DNA of 64,000 nt from Ypsolopha sequella (Eukaryota; Arthropoda; Insecta; Lepidoptera; Ypsolophidae). Of this stretch, positions 1 through 12,704 are shown in pieces (position 1 is the first letter of the stretch; every line of letters begins with the position of its first letter). A program made the translations under genes and the position numbers. Location: the NCBI GenBank assembly GCA_934047225.1, contig OW203983.1, forward strand, positions 39,924,310 to 39,988,309, in the 5' to 3' direction. The notes under the pieces were generated by a model. The model had not been told where the DNA came from and did not search any database. It was given only the letters and a program-made list of their open reading frames with translations.

Positions 1-1246
1 TATTTTAATTAACTTGGAGGTTGGCCGTAAATAATGGAAAATCGTATTTTTTTGTGTCAGAATTCAAAATTTATTAGGTATATCCTTTATCATTAAATAT
101 TTCGGACTGACAAGTTTTATCATGTCGATAATTATTATATATATATATATATATTCATATTTATCATTTACATAATTTTAAAGCATTATTAATTTTATTC
201 TTTGCGCTGTATTCTTATTTAAGAAAAATAAATTGCAAAGATATACACTGAAAAAAGAAACGCTTGCAAGGTATTTTTCAATATTTTGCTCAATGGAGGA
301 TGTCTAGTTGACTTTACTTTGTGGCTAGCTAGAACAAACATATTTTGAATTTTTACCAGAAAGTTTTATGGGTGGGTATGAAAAAAACGCAAGTGTTATT
401 TTTTCGTTGTTGGATCGTGCACAGTAAGCCACAAACATTGGCTTTGCATAACCGGAATAGTTTATTCCATCGCTGACCCTAACTTTATTTAAATGTGTAC
501 AAACGAGCATCAGACTACCTACTTACTTCTTGAAATGTTTATTTTTGGGTTTGTTTGCAGCCAGAATGCCATTTTGAAGTTTTCGTTGCGTTCAAACTCT
601 ATATTAGTGCTTTAATGAATTTGTTAAAAAGGTGCCGCTACCGCGATGCAAATCGCCGAAAAACAAAAATGTCCGTCGGTTTCCGTGGAAGAATGTATTT
701 GGTCATTTGGCAAAATGGCCAGTTTGAACATTTTAATAAGTGTTTCTAATCGGACGAATGCTTAGGTCGAGGTCGAAATCAACTTTTATTTTTGTAGCAT
801 TTCTTATTTCGGTTTGTTCATTGTGGGCATTAAGAGGATAGGTTCCGCTTAGATAGTATAGGAAAGAACCGCAGTGCGGGAGGGACGGATTCTGGATAAA
901 GTCAAAATGACAACTTTTTTCACTAATTTTATTATTTAAAAAAAAACCAAAAGTGCTATAAAATATATGTCCTGTTAAGAGTTTAATAAAGTTTATACAA
1001 AATTTAATCCATTAATAATATGTACGGGTTTTTACTTTAATAAACTTAAACCTCGACATGAAAACTTTTTTTAGAGCCATCTTTGGCACTTTATTTCTGT
1101 ATATTGAAATGACTTCTGAGGATTCTGTTTCGATATGAGTCTGTATTATATTCCCGAAAGAAATACATATATTTTTTTTTTATGTAGTATTGCTAGATTC
1201 TTCAAATCAGAAAGAATAAATTATGGTTTTTGCGGAAGCTATCTTC
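1..1246. other. AT-rich intronic DNA, no gene
   Basis: An (AT)n run lies at about 136..155. A fragment at about 840..930 with the motif GCAGTGCGGGAGGGACGG is the reverse complement of motifs inside the TTAA repeats at 19820 and 54056. The short ORFs here have no recognisable similarity. Confidence 0.5.
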
Positions 1247-1721
1247 TTAAGGCGATTACCATCGCCAAATTAGCAGCTCGATATTTGTCACTACAAATAT
1301 CAATGGAAACGACATTGAAATAACGTTCATATCAGCGCGCAATGCATAGTGGCTGTTACGACGCTCGCTGCGTCCTTGATAGAGCGAAATAGGGGAAAAT
1401 TATACTTTTCACTTGGACGTGATTACTCGATTGAATAATCTTATGTTATGTTTATAGCTATAAAGTTTATCTATTTATCAAAGCATAGATGAATTCAATC
1501 GGCCAAGCCACTCAGGAGCAGTAGGGAATTTGAGGTCAAAAAACACCATTCAGTAAAAAAAAAAAATCATGTAGAAGTTTTGGTGGTATGAAAAAGAAAA
1601 CTGTTGCATATGTTGTCTAAGAGTTGATTATTCATAATACATTTTTTCATTATTTTTGGTTTGGCCATAAACGAGGAGTAGGCTTTAGAAAGTACCTATT
1701 TGGCAATAGTAAGGGCCTTAA
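1247..1721 (+). mobile_element. TTAA-flanked MITE, family TTAAGGCG (475 bp)
   Basis: The element begins TTAAGGCGATTACC and ends GGGCCTTAA, so both ends start with inverted TTAAGGC. It is the same family and orientation as 63296..63769, and is inverted relative to 47686..48166, 48163..48635 and the truncated copy at 35220..35543. TTAA at both ends is the target duplication expected for piggyBac-type transposition. There is no coding capacity, so it is a non-autonomous element. Confidence 0.75.
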
Positions 1722-2270
1722 CACATTTCCGTCTTATCCGCTTAAGTACGACTTACTTATACGCATTTACATACTAACATGTAACCAACTTTAGCTATGA
1801 GTATGTAGGTACTTGTATGTCCGCTAAGTTTAACGGTGCTATAACAATTTAACCACTCGAAGCTGTAACTGTTACTCTGTATTCTGTAACTGATTGTCTT
1901 AGCGTCGTTAACGTTTGCAGCACTTCTGCGAATGACTAAAAATACACACTACGCTTTGCTAATTTGCGAGCAAGGGAAGTACGCGTGGTGTGATGGGAAC
2001 ACAGGCCCGTGTAATCATCTCCTCTGATCTTATCATATGATTTATGGTGGTGCCGCGAGATGGCGCTAGCACGCGTCACTGAGCACCTTCCATGCTACTG
2101 CAAATTACAGGCTGAAAAGCTACTCTTTTTTGTAACGTGACTGATCATGTACTCAAAAGACCTCACACGGAGTAACTTCTAGTGACTACGGCTATTCATG
2201 TCCGGGTAGATATGTGTGAGTTTAAAATTTGAAAGGTAAATTCAAATAAGGTAAAGCGATACGGAGAATA

Positions 2271-3110
2271 AAACGGCTAATGAAATATTTGCTCAAAACT
2301 CGAATTGTTAGTAAGCAATTTATACGAAGTCCTGAGATGCGATCGAGCGTGCGAGCTGCACGCAATCGAATCGATTACCCGGTTCGTTACTCCGCCGGCC
2401 GCCAGGCGGAGTCACTCGTCAATAAAATACTTGTAAAACTATCGCCAAATGAATTAAAACAGTTGCCGAGCCAATTAGGAAAGGCAATCGTGCGAGTACT
2501 GGACGAAAAAAAGAATCCATCGACGTCCGATCCGACTTCTGCGTGTCCGACTCGAGAAACAATTTGTCTCTTATTACGACGCGTTAAGGTGTTTATTTGA
2601 AGTTTTCAGAGCAGCGTAATAAGGGTTTCGGGTTTCGACTGCTAACGAGCGCGCATGAAAACGATAAGCCTTTCCAGTTATTCTGATAGACTAATAAGGA
2701 CGTATTTATCTACGAGTTTGCACTCGGCGAGCATTTATAGAGTCGCATTACGTCGCATTATCTCCCAGAACGCTGCGCCCGCGCCGGGAATGTCCGCAGA
2801 CAAATTCAGGCCGTTCAGCGTTCAAGTAATTGGCGATCACGATCGTGGAACAATGAAATACCTACCATGCCAAGTTCCGATAATAATTTAATATTTTACA
2901 CCGCAATAGCATCCTGCGATTCTAGAATGGCAAGCAATTTCCATCGCATAAATGCGTCTAATAATCGAATGCAATTCGATTTGCGATACGGCATTAAAGA
3001 TCGTCCTAATCAATAGCCGACTATTTATAGCCATGCGACGACGACATTACGACTGCAATAACTGTGAAATTAAAACGTTTAATACTTATTAAAAGTAATA
3101 AATTCAGTTC
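2271..3110. other. Low-repeat, mixed-composition block in the presumed intron; candidate cis-regulatory DNA
   Basis: This block stands out because it shows none of the repeat families seen elsewhere and has higher G+C and CpG. It contains several homeodomain-like sites (for example AATCGATTA near 2367 and TAATCGAATGC near 2962). An ATG-started ORF of 106 codons (2280..2600) looks fairly protein-like in composition, but I recognise no family and see no splice context, so I do not call it a gene. An unrecognised exon remains possible. Confidence 0.25.
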
Positions 3111-4862
3111 TGAATAGCTACCGATATCTGCTCACTGTATTGTTTGATTTCTCGCTATTGAATCGTACGACTTTTATCGCGCTTAATTATTTTTGTTAAT
3201 CAAAAAATGCATGGCGTTTACGGAGCTAGCTAGCGTTTAGTATTCTTAATAGACCATTATGCGGGATCGTAAACAAATAGGAAAGTATTATTAACGCGTA
3301 ATGTTGGTATTACAACACGAAGGTGGCGATTGCTTCTGGTTGGTTTGAGGGCGACCATTGTTACTCCGATAACAAACTGGTTTTATTATTCCCAACTTCG
3401 CTTTTTATTTTTCAGTCGGGGTCCGGACTGAGCCTTTTTATGCCTCCACGCTGCGGTCCTATATTAGTTTAGTCAGGAAAAATGCTCGCGTGAAAAAGTT
3501 AACCTTTTTATGCGAAAAATGTAGCGTGTCAAAGAAAAATTCACGGTTTTGTATTATGTTGAAAACATGAAAATTAGTCTATAGGTAAAATTTCGCATAA
3601 AATGTAATTCTACTAATGCTAATCTCAAGTTTCGTGACGTGTAGTCGTTAAGGGAGACCAGGGTAGACATTTTTTAGTTGCAAATTATTTAATAGCTACA
3701 TTTATGAACGCTCACATTATGTCTCAGTAATGTTGTAGATGTACGGCACACATAATCTGCACGAAGTTTTGATGTGTATGGCAGGTACTACTATACTATA
3801 CTTTATATGAAGCCAAAAATAGGCCTCATGCGAGACCCAATGTCAATTTCAATAGTGATGAGATGTGTTGTCCGTGGGCACAGGTTCAATTCAATTTTTA
3901 TTTTTGCAAATGCAGCCGATGTCGTATTCTGCCAGTGTCACGTGATAGAATGTAAACTTTTATGTATTCCATGAGAAAATAAGGTCTAAAAGGAAAGAAG
4001 ACCTTGTAGGAGCTGGAACAAACACAAAGTACACGTTAGTAGGGCACAGGTTGATACGATGGCCTCTTTTTGCATGTATGCATAAGAAGTATGAGTATCT
4101 ACATGTGCCGTACTTGTATTTTTTGTGTTTATGTCGGTGAAATAAGTGAGAGGAACCGTGGAGAAATCTGAAGACGAAAAATTATTTCCTAATATCATGC
4201 TTGTTTCAAATTGTGACTGACACTACGCAACTGCTTGTAACCATTATCTCAGTACGTATTTTTTAAGGTAAAGGAACTTCTGTTTATTCCATTATTCGAA
4301 TAGGTACCAATTCTGTATAGTCAGGTACCAATCATAAACAAACAAGCTCATGTTATTAGGTGCTTCCGGACTTGACCCGAAATGTTCAACCCACGAGTAA
4401 TAAAGTAACATAATAATAATTGTTTCAATTCCTACCTTCCCCTAAATTCTTTCCAATTTCAACGCGCAGGCCGGTTGTTTGGTGTTGAGATAATAAAGAT
4501 AGCAAAAAAGTCTTTGGCGTTTTGAAATTTGGGAAAATAGTAATCTTCTACTTATATTACCACAAAACTAGGTTACTACTAGGGATAAAATAATTACAAT
4601 CAGGGTATTCGTTGGTATTTAATTCAATTCAATTAAATATAATATAATAATTTTATTCTTGGTAATTAAAGAAGAAAATAGTAAATGGCCAAAATTAAAT
4701 AAGGTAATTCACAACCAGAAAACCAGTTTTAAAAAATATGTATGAAATTTGGCTGGCCACATAAGCTCCCTTAAAACAGCGAAGGTTGAAAGTTGGAAAT
4801 TGCAACACATTTTGGGTAGAAAACGAAAATGTACTTAATAATTTTCTCGCGGGTTAAAACCG
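3111..4862. other. Intronic DNA with no recognised feature
   Basis: AT-rich sequence with no convincing ORF, RNA gene or clear repeat boundary. Short ORFs at 3774..3974 and 3986..4198 have no recognisable content. Confidence 0.4.
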
Positions 4863-5034
4863 GTAGCCTAAGCATGAAAACATCTCTGTCTAGTTGCGTT
4901 TCAAACTACATCAAAATCGTATGAAATCTGGGAAACCGCCCCAATCGGACAGTAGCGGAACTAACAGCTACGTATGGCAACCTAAGTAAAGTTTCAAACG
5001 CAACGATATGGAGATGTTTTCATGCTTAGGCTAC
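4863..5034. mobile_element. Foldback (MITE-like) element, 172 bp
   Basis: The left end GTAGCCTAAGCATGAAAACA is matched in inverse by the right end, which finishes in TGCTTAGGCTAC. Further arm pairing includes GTTGCGTTTCAAAC against GTTTCAAACGCAAC. It is non-coding. Superfamily unknown. Confidence 0.65.
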
Positions 5035-5319
5035 AGAACACCTGTGTGTTGAAAACGTCTCACCACATTTTCGCGGGGTGTAAATCGCGGGTCGAAGCTG
5101 GAAGAATCCATGTTATTGTGTACTAAGTACAACACAATGCAATGGCTCGGCCTAAATATCACGCTGCACGCGAAACCCTTCCACCCTGTATTTTATGTAT
5201 GTAATCTAGTTAACATTAAATGTAGCGAATTTTCGATTTCTTTTGCGAGAATGTAATGAAATGGGGACAGTACTTTAAAAAAGTTTATAAACAGAATGTA
5301 TTGTAGTGACGACAGCGCC

Positions 5320-5510
5320 TTCTGTTCAGAATGAGGAAGGCGTGAAATCACTAACGCCCTCGTGAGCGTTCAGTATGTGCATTACTGGTATATCAAGTAG
5401 TTACAAAAATTCAGTGTACAGGCACTCCAGATACGAACTGTCACGCAAACAGGAGGTCGCAGGTTCAAATCCTGACCCGAGGAATTTTTTCAAATATATT
5501 TTTGCTTTTA
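5320..5510 (+). repeat. tRNA-like repeat fragment, same family as 32054..32435
   Basis: The sequence matches the core of the element at 32054..32435, including GTGAGCGTTCAGTATGTGCATTAC. It ends in a B-box-like GGTTCAAATCC at 5462..5472 followed by AATTTTTTCAAATATATTT. It lacks the long terminal arms, so it is either a truncated copy or the ancestral SINE-like unit. Confidence 0.6.
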
Positions 5511-6888
5511 GTATGTCTGAATAAAACCACGGATATTAGGTCATAGACAATTTGTCTATGAGATTAGGTACAGATAACAATAATGAAATTTGTATGGGTT
5601 ATTAGTATATAGTTATTAGTATATAGTATTATAACTTATTACCCATTTGGATCTGGACACAGAAAGTAAAAATATACTTACAAAAATTTGTTGTTACATA
5701 AAATATACAACTTTTCCAAAGAACCGTCCGTCCGTCCGTCCGTCTGTCTATTTGTCACAGCCACTTTTCTCTGTAACGGATGTAGGAGTAATCATAAAGC
5801 TTACTTTCCCAGACGTAGTATTTATATTAACATTTTAAAAGTAATAAAATCCTTCACTATATTATTATACGGCTTATCTACAACAATAATAAAGAATACT
5901 ACCTGAATCTGAATCTAATTGAAAACTCATGTAAGTTTAGGTCACGTAAAGGCCTAATCGCAGACTTACTGGAGAGAAATGCAACCATTGTATAATTATA
6001 TGTACCATGTAGAATTGTGTTCTTTACACGCAACAGTAGCGACGCGACGTTGAAATAAACTGCACTGGGGACCCAGATATAACTTTCTCACTGATGATGT
6101 ACTACCTTTCTTTAATTTTGGTATGCGACTAACTTACCCTGACTTTTATTAAGGGTCCATATAGTGTCAGATTGCACATTTGAACTCTATGAAGTTTGTT
6201 TTTTGTTTAAAATAGCGCGCTCTAAGCCGTGGCTGTTACGACAACCGAGAAACCCGAGGTTTGAATCAGCTTTTAGTTGAAATTATTATAATATTTTAAG
6301 ATGATCACAGGGTATTTTTTTAACTTATTTTTTATACAAACTTGGGGTTGCATAATTTAAGGAAGGCTTTTTAAAACGTGAAAAACGTAAATTAATTCGT
6401 TTTCTTTTTCTTTCAATTGTACTTAAATCTTATGCGTTTTTGTTAGACGTGCTTTTGACAAATACGTATGTCAAATATATACGTCATTCTTTGGTTTTTG
6501 CGATAAAGAAAGAAAAAGACAGGATGCTTAAAATAAGGTTAGTCCAGTCAAATAGTAAGTTAAGTCGTGTTACACCGAATTGACACCATATTTTACTTAC
6601 TGCCTATATTATTTACATTAAAATGATTAACAAAGTTACGCAATGTGAAATAGCAATTTGAATTTGTGCAGTTGACATTATAGGTATATAGACCCTTAAA
6701 AGCTATATATTTTTATAATATATTTTATATACTTTTATATATTTTCGGGTAAATAATTTAAGTATAATAAAACTATAAATAAGGACCTATATGTTTGCAT
6801 ACATTACTTTTACGAAAAGGTAATTTTATTATAAAATATAGTATTGACTGTGGAGGTTAGTAAATGAAATAAAAACAATATACAGAGT
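5511..6888. other. Intronic AT-rich DNA
   Basis: It holds a (CCGT)n run near 5726..5746. At about 6440..6600 there is a sequence resembling an arm of the foldback at 55945..56116 (motifs AAGACAGG and AAGTTAAGTCGTGTTA). No gene is seen. Confidence 0.4.
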
Positions 6889-7403
6889 GGCCCGTTTATA
6901 GACGTACAATTGTTTTTTTTTTAGTAATTTAGTATGTGACAAGCCATTTAAAAAAACCTATTTAATACAATATGATGAGATCGCTGAAACTGATTTAACA
7001 TTATACGTTGAATTATTCGTTTTCAAAAATCTTATCAGGCCAATTGTAAAGAAAATAAATATTTCGGCAAATATTTACACAAACTAATAACAAAACAATT
7101 GAAACCAAATAATTCAACATAAAGTATTAAGTATTTAAGTATAAAGCTTTTATTTATATTTATATTTTTTATTTTTTTTATTTATTTATATATTTTTTTA
7201 TATATATTTTTGTTATTATTAAGTTATTTCAGCTATCTAGACTTATTTTATTCATTTTAGTACAAGGCTTAAATAAAAGCTTGTTTTTAAAAAGGTTGCT
7301 TTTATTTTTTATTTTATTTTGTGCTTTTGAGTCAATAACGTAGTTTCGCTAGTTTTGACCTTTCATTTTATAATCATGTCAAGAGGATGTTAAATTTAAT
7401 TTG

Positions 7404-7666
7404 GTCCACCATCTTGGAGCCTCCACCATATTGAATTTAAAATGATGTCATGTATTCTGCTTGGCAAACCCAAGGAAATTTAGTCCGGCATCTTGGAGCG
7501 TCTGCCATATTGGATTTAGAATGAAGTCACTTAGCTTATCGTATTTTCCTCATCAAGTCCTTTTTTTATCATGCACATGCCAAGGGGGTTGGTATAGAAT
7601 TAATAAATTGCAATCTTGTCACGTCCACCATATTGGATTTAGAATGACGTCACTTAGCTTATCATC
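7404..7666 (+). repeat. Three degenerate tandem units around CCATATTGGATTTAGAATGA
   Basis: Three related blocks carry variants of CATCTTGGAGC, CCATATTGGATTT and ATGACGTCA. Spacing is irregular at roughly 70-110 bp. There is no coding meaning. Confidence 0.5.
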
Positions 7667-8527
7667 GTGTGTGCAAAATCTCAGCACAGAACTGGTTTTA
7701 AATTCAGTTTCAAGATATAACCCGGACATACTAACAGGTGAAATAAAAGATTTAAATAATTAATTAAATAAACACAAATGTTTAATGTAACACGTTTTAA
7801 AACGAACTAAGAACTATTAATGTGGGGTGCATGGAATAAATAAAATTGATGAATGAATAGTTCACCTAGGTCTTTTAAAAAACGTTTTGTGAGTTTTTTT
7901 AACGGCTCTCTCTACATCGCATGACCCACGTTTTCGTTTTAGAAATTATTTCATATTTTTTAGTTTTTTTTAAGAACTTAGTACAGGGGAGACACATCAA
8001 ACTTTACACTTGCAATAATAAATAAGCCATAAAATAGGTACAAAATCCAATGTGTATAGGTTGATGTAATCTCCACTGTACATTTTTTTTTTTTAGTTAA
8101 TTATTTATTTACTGTTTTTAAATATTGTGTGTGTGAAATTTTGCAATAATAAAAATATATTTTGTTTGTGTATATTGCACTCTCATCCAGTTCTGAGCTA
8201 TATTCATAGTTTCAAGTCTCTAGCTCACTGGGAAGTTAGTTTAAAATCGATTTCAAAATTTGTACCGAACAGACAGACAAGAAAGCGAGTTTTTTTATAA
8301 TGGTAATAAAATAATTTAATTCTGTAAAAATATATATAGCTCAGAAGTAATGATTTTTGGTACTCTATTGATATTCCCTACTATTTACACATGAACCACT
8401 CTAACGTGAAAACTGTAGATTGAAATTAAATTTGGCGTGGAAGAAATGTAGTAATTTTCTGTAGTTAAATCTCCACTATACAAAATACAAATGCTCAAAT
8501 AAAAAAAAACCCAAAGAACTTCTAAAC

Positions 8528-8797
8528 TATACAAGGTGACTTTTTGATCATCGTCCAAATTCATACTGGTGGCTTGGTAAGTGATCAGTATCATGCATCA
8601 GTAACAATTTTGGTGAAATTCGTAAAATGAAATTTTGACTCCCCATAGTGATTCACTCGGGACTGGAACTGAATTTATATGGGAAGCCGAAATTTCATTA
8701 TACGAATTTCACAAAAATTGTTACTGATCCAAGATACTGATCACTTATCAAGCCTCCAGTATGAATTTGGACGATGATCAAAAAGTCACCTTGTATA
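8528..8797. mobile_element. Foldback MITE of the ACAAGGTGAC family, complete, 270 bp
   Basis: The left end TATACAAGGTGAC (8528..8540) is exactly inverted at GTCACCTTGTATA (8785..8797). The arms are long (about 100 nt) and imperfect, sharing TTTTTGATCATCGTCCAAAT and TCATACTGG. The ends include TATA, so a TA target is likely. Relatives are at 19521, 24058..25590 and 25619. Confidence 0.75.
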
Positions 8798-9150
8798 TAC
8801 GTACTCTTTAGTTGAGCTGGTGTTTTTTTATATGGCTAGGCTAGCAATGGCGAAAACTAAATAAAAAAACGACGTCTATAAATGGGCCTATCAAAAAAAA
8901 ACTTCTTTTTCACCCTTATCTGACAGGGATCCTTTTGCGTGTCGCTGGTGGCCGGCCGGTTTGCATGGCGTCCATCTTCCTCTCAAAATATTTATTTTTA
9001 ATGCGAGTGGGATGATGTGGATGTCTGGTTGTCGATGTGTGCGGACGATGCGTTTCGGACTAAAATACAAGTAGTTATTTAATTTTTTGACGTCAGAAGA
9101 ATGTTCATTATTTGTTATTAAATTCGCTTCGCCATAAGATTCATAAAGAC

Positions 9151-9698
9151 CTCGGGAGACAGAAAGCGGGACGTTTGCGGGGCGAGATGATGCGGTGTGG
9201 CGTTGGCGGGCTTATTACTATAGAACTGTGTGAGAGAAGCTACACAGAAACGCCCCACTAAGCAAAGCGTCGCGTTTCACACCAGCCCGGCTGGCGGCGG
9301 CGTTGTTATGGCTGTTGTTATTGGTGGAATCTTGCCCGCGCGGTTTTGTATTACTCGTGCGTCTGTTAGGCGTCTCACAGAAATTGCGGTGTGATCACAT
9401 CAAGTGTTGCGGGGTGGGTCACGACGCGATTGTTGTAAATTTTTGTTGATTCTTGCGTTTTAAAAAATCAATGTCGATCTTCTGAACGCGACTTCAAACA
9501 GGCATATATTTCTTAAAAAGCAGTCATTATTTCACGTCTAAATCGCTGCACAATGAACAACGTCGACATGCAAAGTGCGACATCGGTCGCCCAGCCCCGC
9601 TTCTCTTCTTGTGCCCGTGTGATCGTTTCACTACTCACCCACTACGCACTCGCACTATCATCCCACTCCGCAAACGCCCCACTTTCTGTCTAGCGGGG
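9151..9698. mobile_element. GC-rich inverted-repeat unit, about 548 bp
   Basis: GACAGAAAGCGGGACGTTTG at the left is mirrored by CAAACGCCCCACTTTCTGTC at the right, with arms of about 45 bp. The interior is GC- and CpG-rich, in sharp contrast to its surroundings. No target duplication could be fixed and no ORF is recognised. It could instead be a composite of two inverted repeats. Confidence 0.45.
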
Positions 9699-10719
9699 CC
9701 TTATAAGACACAGAAATCGAAACAAGTCTATAGCTAAAGTAGGTATAAAGAGGTCAACGACATAGGACTAAACGTTCAGCTACATGCAAATTTTTAGGGT
9801 TACGTACCCAAATGGTGTAAAGGTGTCATCCGTCCGTCCGTGTGTATTCAATAGCCTCATTTTAAGTTAATTATATCAGTTACAGTAAATCTGATTTTTT
9901 TTTTAGACAAATTCTTGCAACTTCTGTTAAAGATAAAATTAAAAATTGAAAATTTTTTTCAATTGATAGGACTAAAGAGTTGATTATAAAAGAATATAGT
10001 TATAGATTCCGCAGATAATATAATTCTGTGATACTAATTTACTTGGATAGATTTTGAGAAATCTTTGAAAATCTATAAAATAATATACGAAACCCAACTT
10101 ATTTTTGAAACTAATGGAGTAAAAATTATGAAAAATACAAGCTCCAGACAATTTAGGTAAAAATATAACAGTCAAGAATTGTTTGTCAAATACCGGAATA
10201 AAATAAAGCATGAGAACTGTAAGCTTCCAAAACACTAATATAGATGGCGCTAGCTGTATATATTTTTATACTTGAATACGGAACCCCCAGTGTTTTGTTC
10301 CACTCGTATTAGACCAGTTACAATTAGGTACAACATGCAAAATATTTCAGCAACTTCAATACTTTTTTATTATTAATTGATCGAATTATTATCATACTAA
10401 AACAACAATTAAACAATAAATAGCAGAAAAGGTCGTGGCTCTAATCCATACGGGCTAATTACTAAACAAATAACATTAAATAATTTTCGTTATTCATGAG
10501 TAAACGAATACAAAGAATAAAACGAAATCGCTTTTTTCCTAAATCAATTTGTGAATTGTAAGCGGTCAAGCGTAAAAACGGATTGCAGTCGTTGCATCGA
10601 AGATTGTGAATTAAAAAAAAGGTACTATACTGCAACTCCTGCTTCCTTCTGACGCTACAAATTGCCTTCCTTCATTTCATAACAATAAATTTAATACTTT
10701 TGCAGGGGTTCGTGTAGAT
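9699..10719. other. Intronic AT-rich DNA
   Basis: It contains a repeat start AGGGTTACGTACCC with CCGTCCGTCCGTGTG at about 9797..9845, which is a fragment of the GGGTTCCGTACC repeat class. Otherwise nothing recognisable. Confidence 0.4.
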
Positions 10720-10963
10720 GTCGTCAGCACATCGTAGAATTGGTCATATCATGATCTGTCTGGGCAGATCATATTTCTGTAAAAATGAGAAGGGTCGCCT
10801 CGCTCCGCTCCGCTTTGCTCCGCTTCGCTCGGCTCCCGAAATGTAATGTAAACATATAAACCTAACACGCTCCGCGCGTCGTCGCACCTATTTTTTGACT
10901 TTTAGGGAAAGGTTTTTGATTTCATACTTTACAATCTGCCCAATTCTACGATTTGCCCACGAC
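10720..10963. mobile_element. Foldback repeat with CGCTCCGC-rich interior
   Basis: The outer arms GTCGTCAGCACATCGTAGAA and its approximate inverse (ending TTGCCCACGAC) bound 244 bp. The interior has CGCTCCGCTCCGC and TATTTTTTGACTTTT. A diverged relative lies at about 61550..61665 (CTTCGCTCG and TATTTTTGACTTTT). Confidence 0.55.
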
Positions 10964-11236
10964 ATAGATATTCCGTTTGGCTATGGTTGAAGTAGTGCAT
11001 GCAGTGTGCGTAACCTGGGGAGCAAAACGCGCAACATAAACAAAAGGGATTCTAGATCTTTAAATATGAAATTGCCGTTTTCTATATATAATTTGAAGGA
11101 AACTCAACTTTCAGTACTAACATTTTTGCATTTTTTTAGGAATGACTAATCCAAATTATGTAATTTCTTTTGTTTATGAATGAGACAACATTAAACTAAC
11201 AGCAAAATTAATTTAATTTTTAAAAACTGTCAAAGT

Positions 11237-11999
11237 GTACCAAATTTAATTTATTCCTTCACTTGTGAGAAAGACCTATGTGCGTACCAAATTTAATTTA
11301 TTCCTTCACTTGTGGGAAAGAGCTATGTTCGTACCAAATTTAATTTAATCCTTCACTTGTGGGAAAGAACTATGTTCGTACCAAATTTAATTTATTCCTT
11401 CACTTGTGGGAAAGACCTATGTTCGTACCAAATTTAATTTATTCCTTCACTTGTGGGATAGACCTATGTTCGTACCAAATTTAATTTATTCCTTCACTTG
11501 TGGGAAAGACCTATGTTCGCACTAAATCTTATTTATTCTTTCACTTGTGTGAAAGACCTATGTTCGTACCAAATTTAATTTATTCCTTCACTTGTGGGAA
11601 AGACCTATGTTCATACCAAATTTAATTTATTCCTTCACTTGTGGGAAAGACCTATGTTTGTACCAAATTTAATTTATTCCTTCACTTGTGGGAAAGACCT
11701 ATGTTCGTACCAAATTTAATTTATTCCTTCACTTGTGGGAAAGACCTATGTTTGTACCAAATTTAATTTATTCCTTCACTTGTGGGAAAGACCTGTTTGT
11801 ACCAACGTTAATTTTTTTCCTTCACTTGTGGGAAAGACCTATGTTCGTACCAAATCTTATTTATTCTTTCACTTGTGAGAAAGACCTATGTTCGTACCAA
11901 ATTTTATATATTCCTTCACTTGTGAGAAAGACCTATGTTCGTACCAAATCTAGTTTATTATTTCACTTGTGAGAAAGACCTTATGTTCGTACCAAATTT
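11237..11999 (+). repeat. 47-bp minisatellite, about 16 units
   Basis: The unit contains CACTTGTGGGAAAGACCTAT followed by GTTCGTACCAAATTTAATTT. From the first GTACC (11237) to the last (11989) is 752 bp, which is exactly 16 x 47. Units differ by a few substitutions and small compensating indels. Because 47 is not a multiple of 3, successive units change frame, and the 94-codon ORF through it is an artefact of the repeat. It lies in the presumed first intron of the msh-like gene. Confidence 0.9.
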
Positions 12000-12704
12000 C
12001 AAGATTGTAGATCATCCGTAAGTATCTTATAGGTTTTAATTATCAGTCAGTGAATGGGATTTTTAGTACGTATCTAAAACAAATATCTTTACAGCATTAT
12101 AATGATGATTGTTGAGGCTATAGCTAGACTTTAGTATTCGATATTATAACTTGAAAAAAAAATACCCTTGACATGTAGGTAAGTTAACGTATGAGAAGTA
12201 TGGAACACTATAAGCAGTATTATACCTAATTCGCTAAATACTTTAGACCCAAAAGCGTGTATTTTAGAAGCGCCCAATTACTGGACTAGGCCGGCAAATA
12301 CATAGAAATATTGTCAATAAAGCGTATATAAAAACGCGAAGCTACTGGTATTATTACGTAGTGTAAATAGCTGTAGAAATATGTGTAAACTAAGTGTTTG
12401 TTTTATTGGCTGTTTACCGAACGGCCTTTGCGTGTTGATGGCTTTATAGTCTTCGGTTTACAAAAAAAAACAATCAAGTGCGAGTAGAACTCGCGCCCTG
12501 AGGGTTCCTTATCATTTAAATAAGTTAATAGACTTAAATAAATTTGAATAAAAGTTATATACTTAACCATTGAAGGGATAAAGGAACAATCAAAAGACAA
12601 GCCTCAATTTTACAATGCGCAATTTGTTCTTTTTCGTAATACAAATATTTCGTAATTTGTTCTTTTTCATAGTACAAATGTTAACAGGGAACCTAAGACA
12701 AAAC
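12000..12704. other. Intronic AT-rich DNA with short repeat scraps
   Basis: A fragment GTGCGAGTAGAACTCGCG near 12479 resembles the start of the repeat at 12705. No gene is seen. Confidence 0.4.

Larger units (their letters stand above)
6889..8888. repeat. Possible 2-kb element bounded by 17-bp inverted ends
   Basis: GGCCCGTTTATAGACGT at 6889..6905 is mirrored at 8872..8888 (16 of 17 bases). Between them lie AT-rich filler, a degenerate triplicated repeat and a nested foldback. No transposase is recognisable. The ends may be two independent copies of a shorter repeat in opposite orientation rather than one element. Confidence 0.3.

Noticed and set aside
11688..11972. 94-codon ORF with repeating WERPMFVPNLIYSF
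   Set aside because: It is the translation of the minisatellite in shifting frames, not a protein gene.
11237..11999. Regular direct repeats that might suggest a CRISPR array
   Set aside because: Units are contiguous 47-bp repeats without unique spacers, in a eukaryotic genome. It is a minisatellite.
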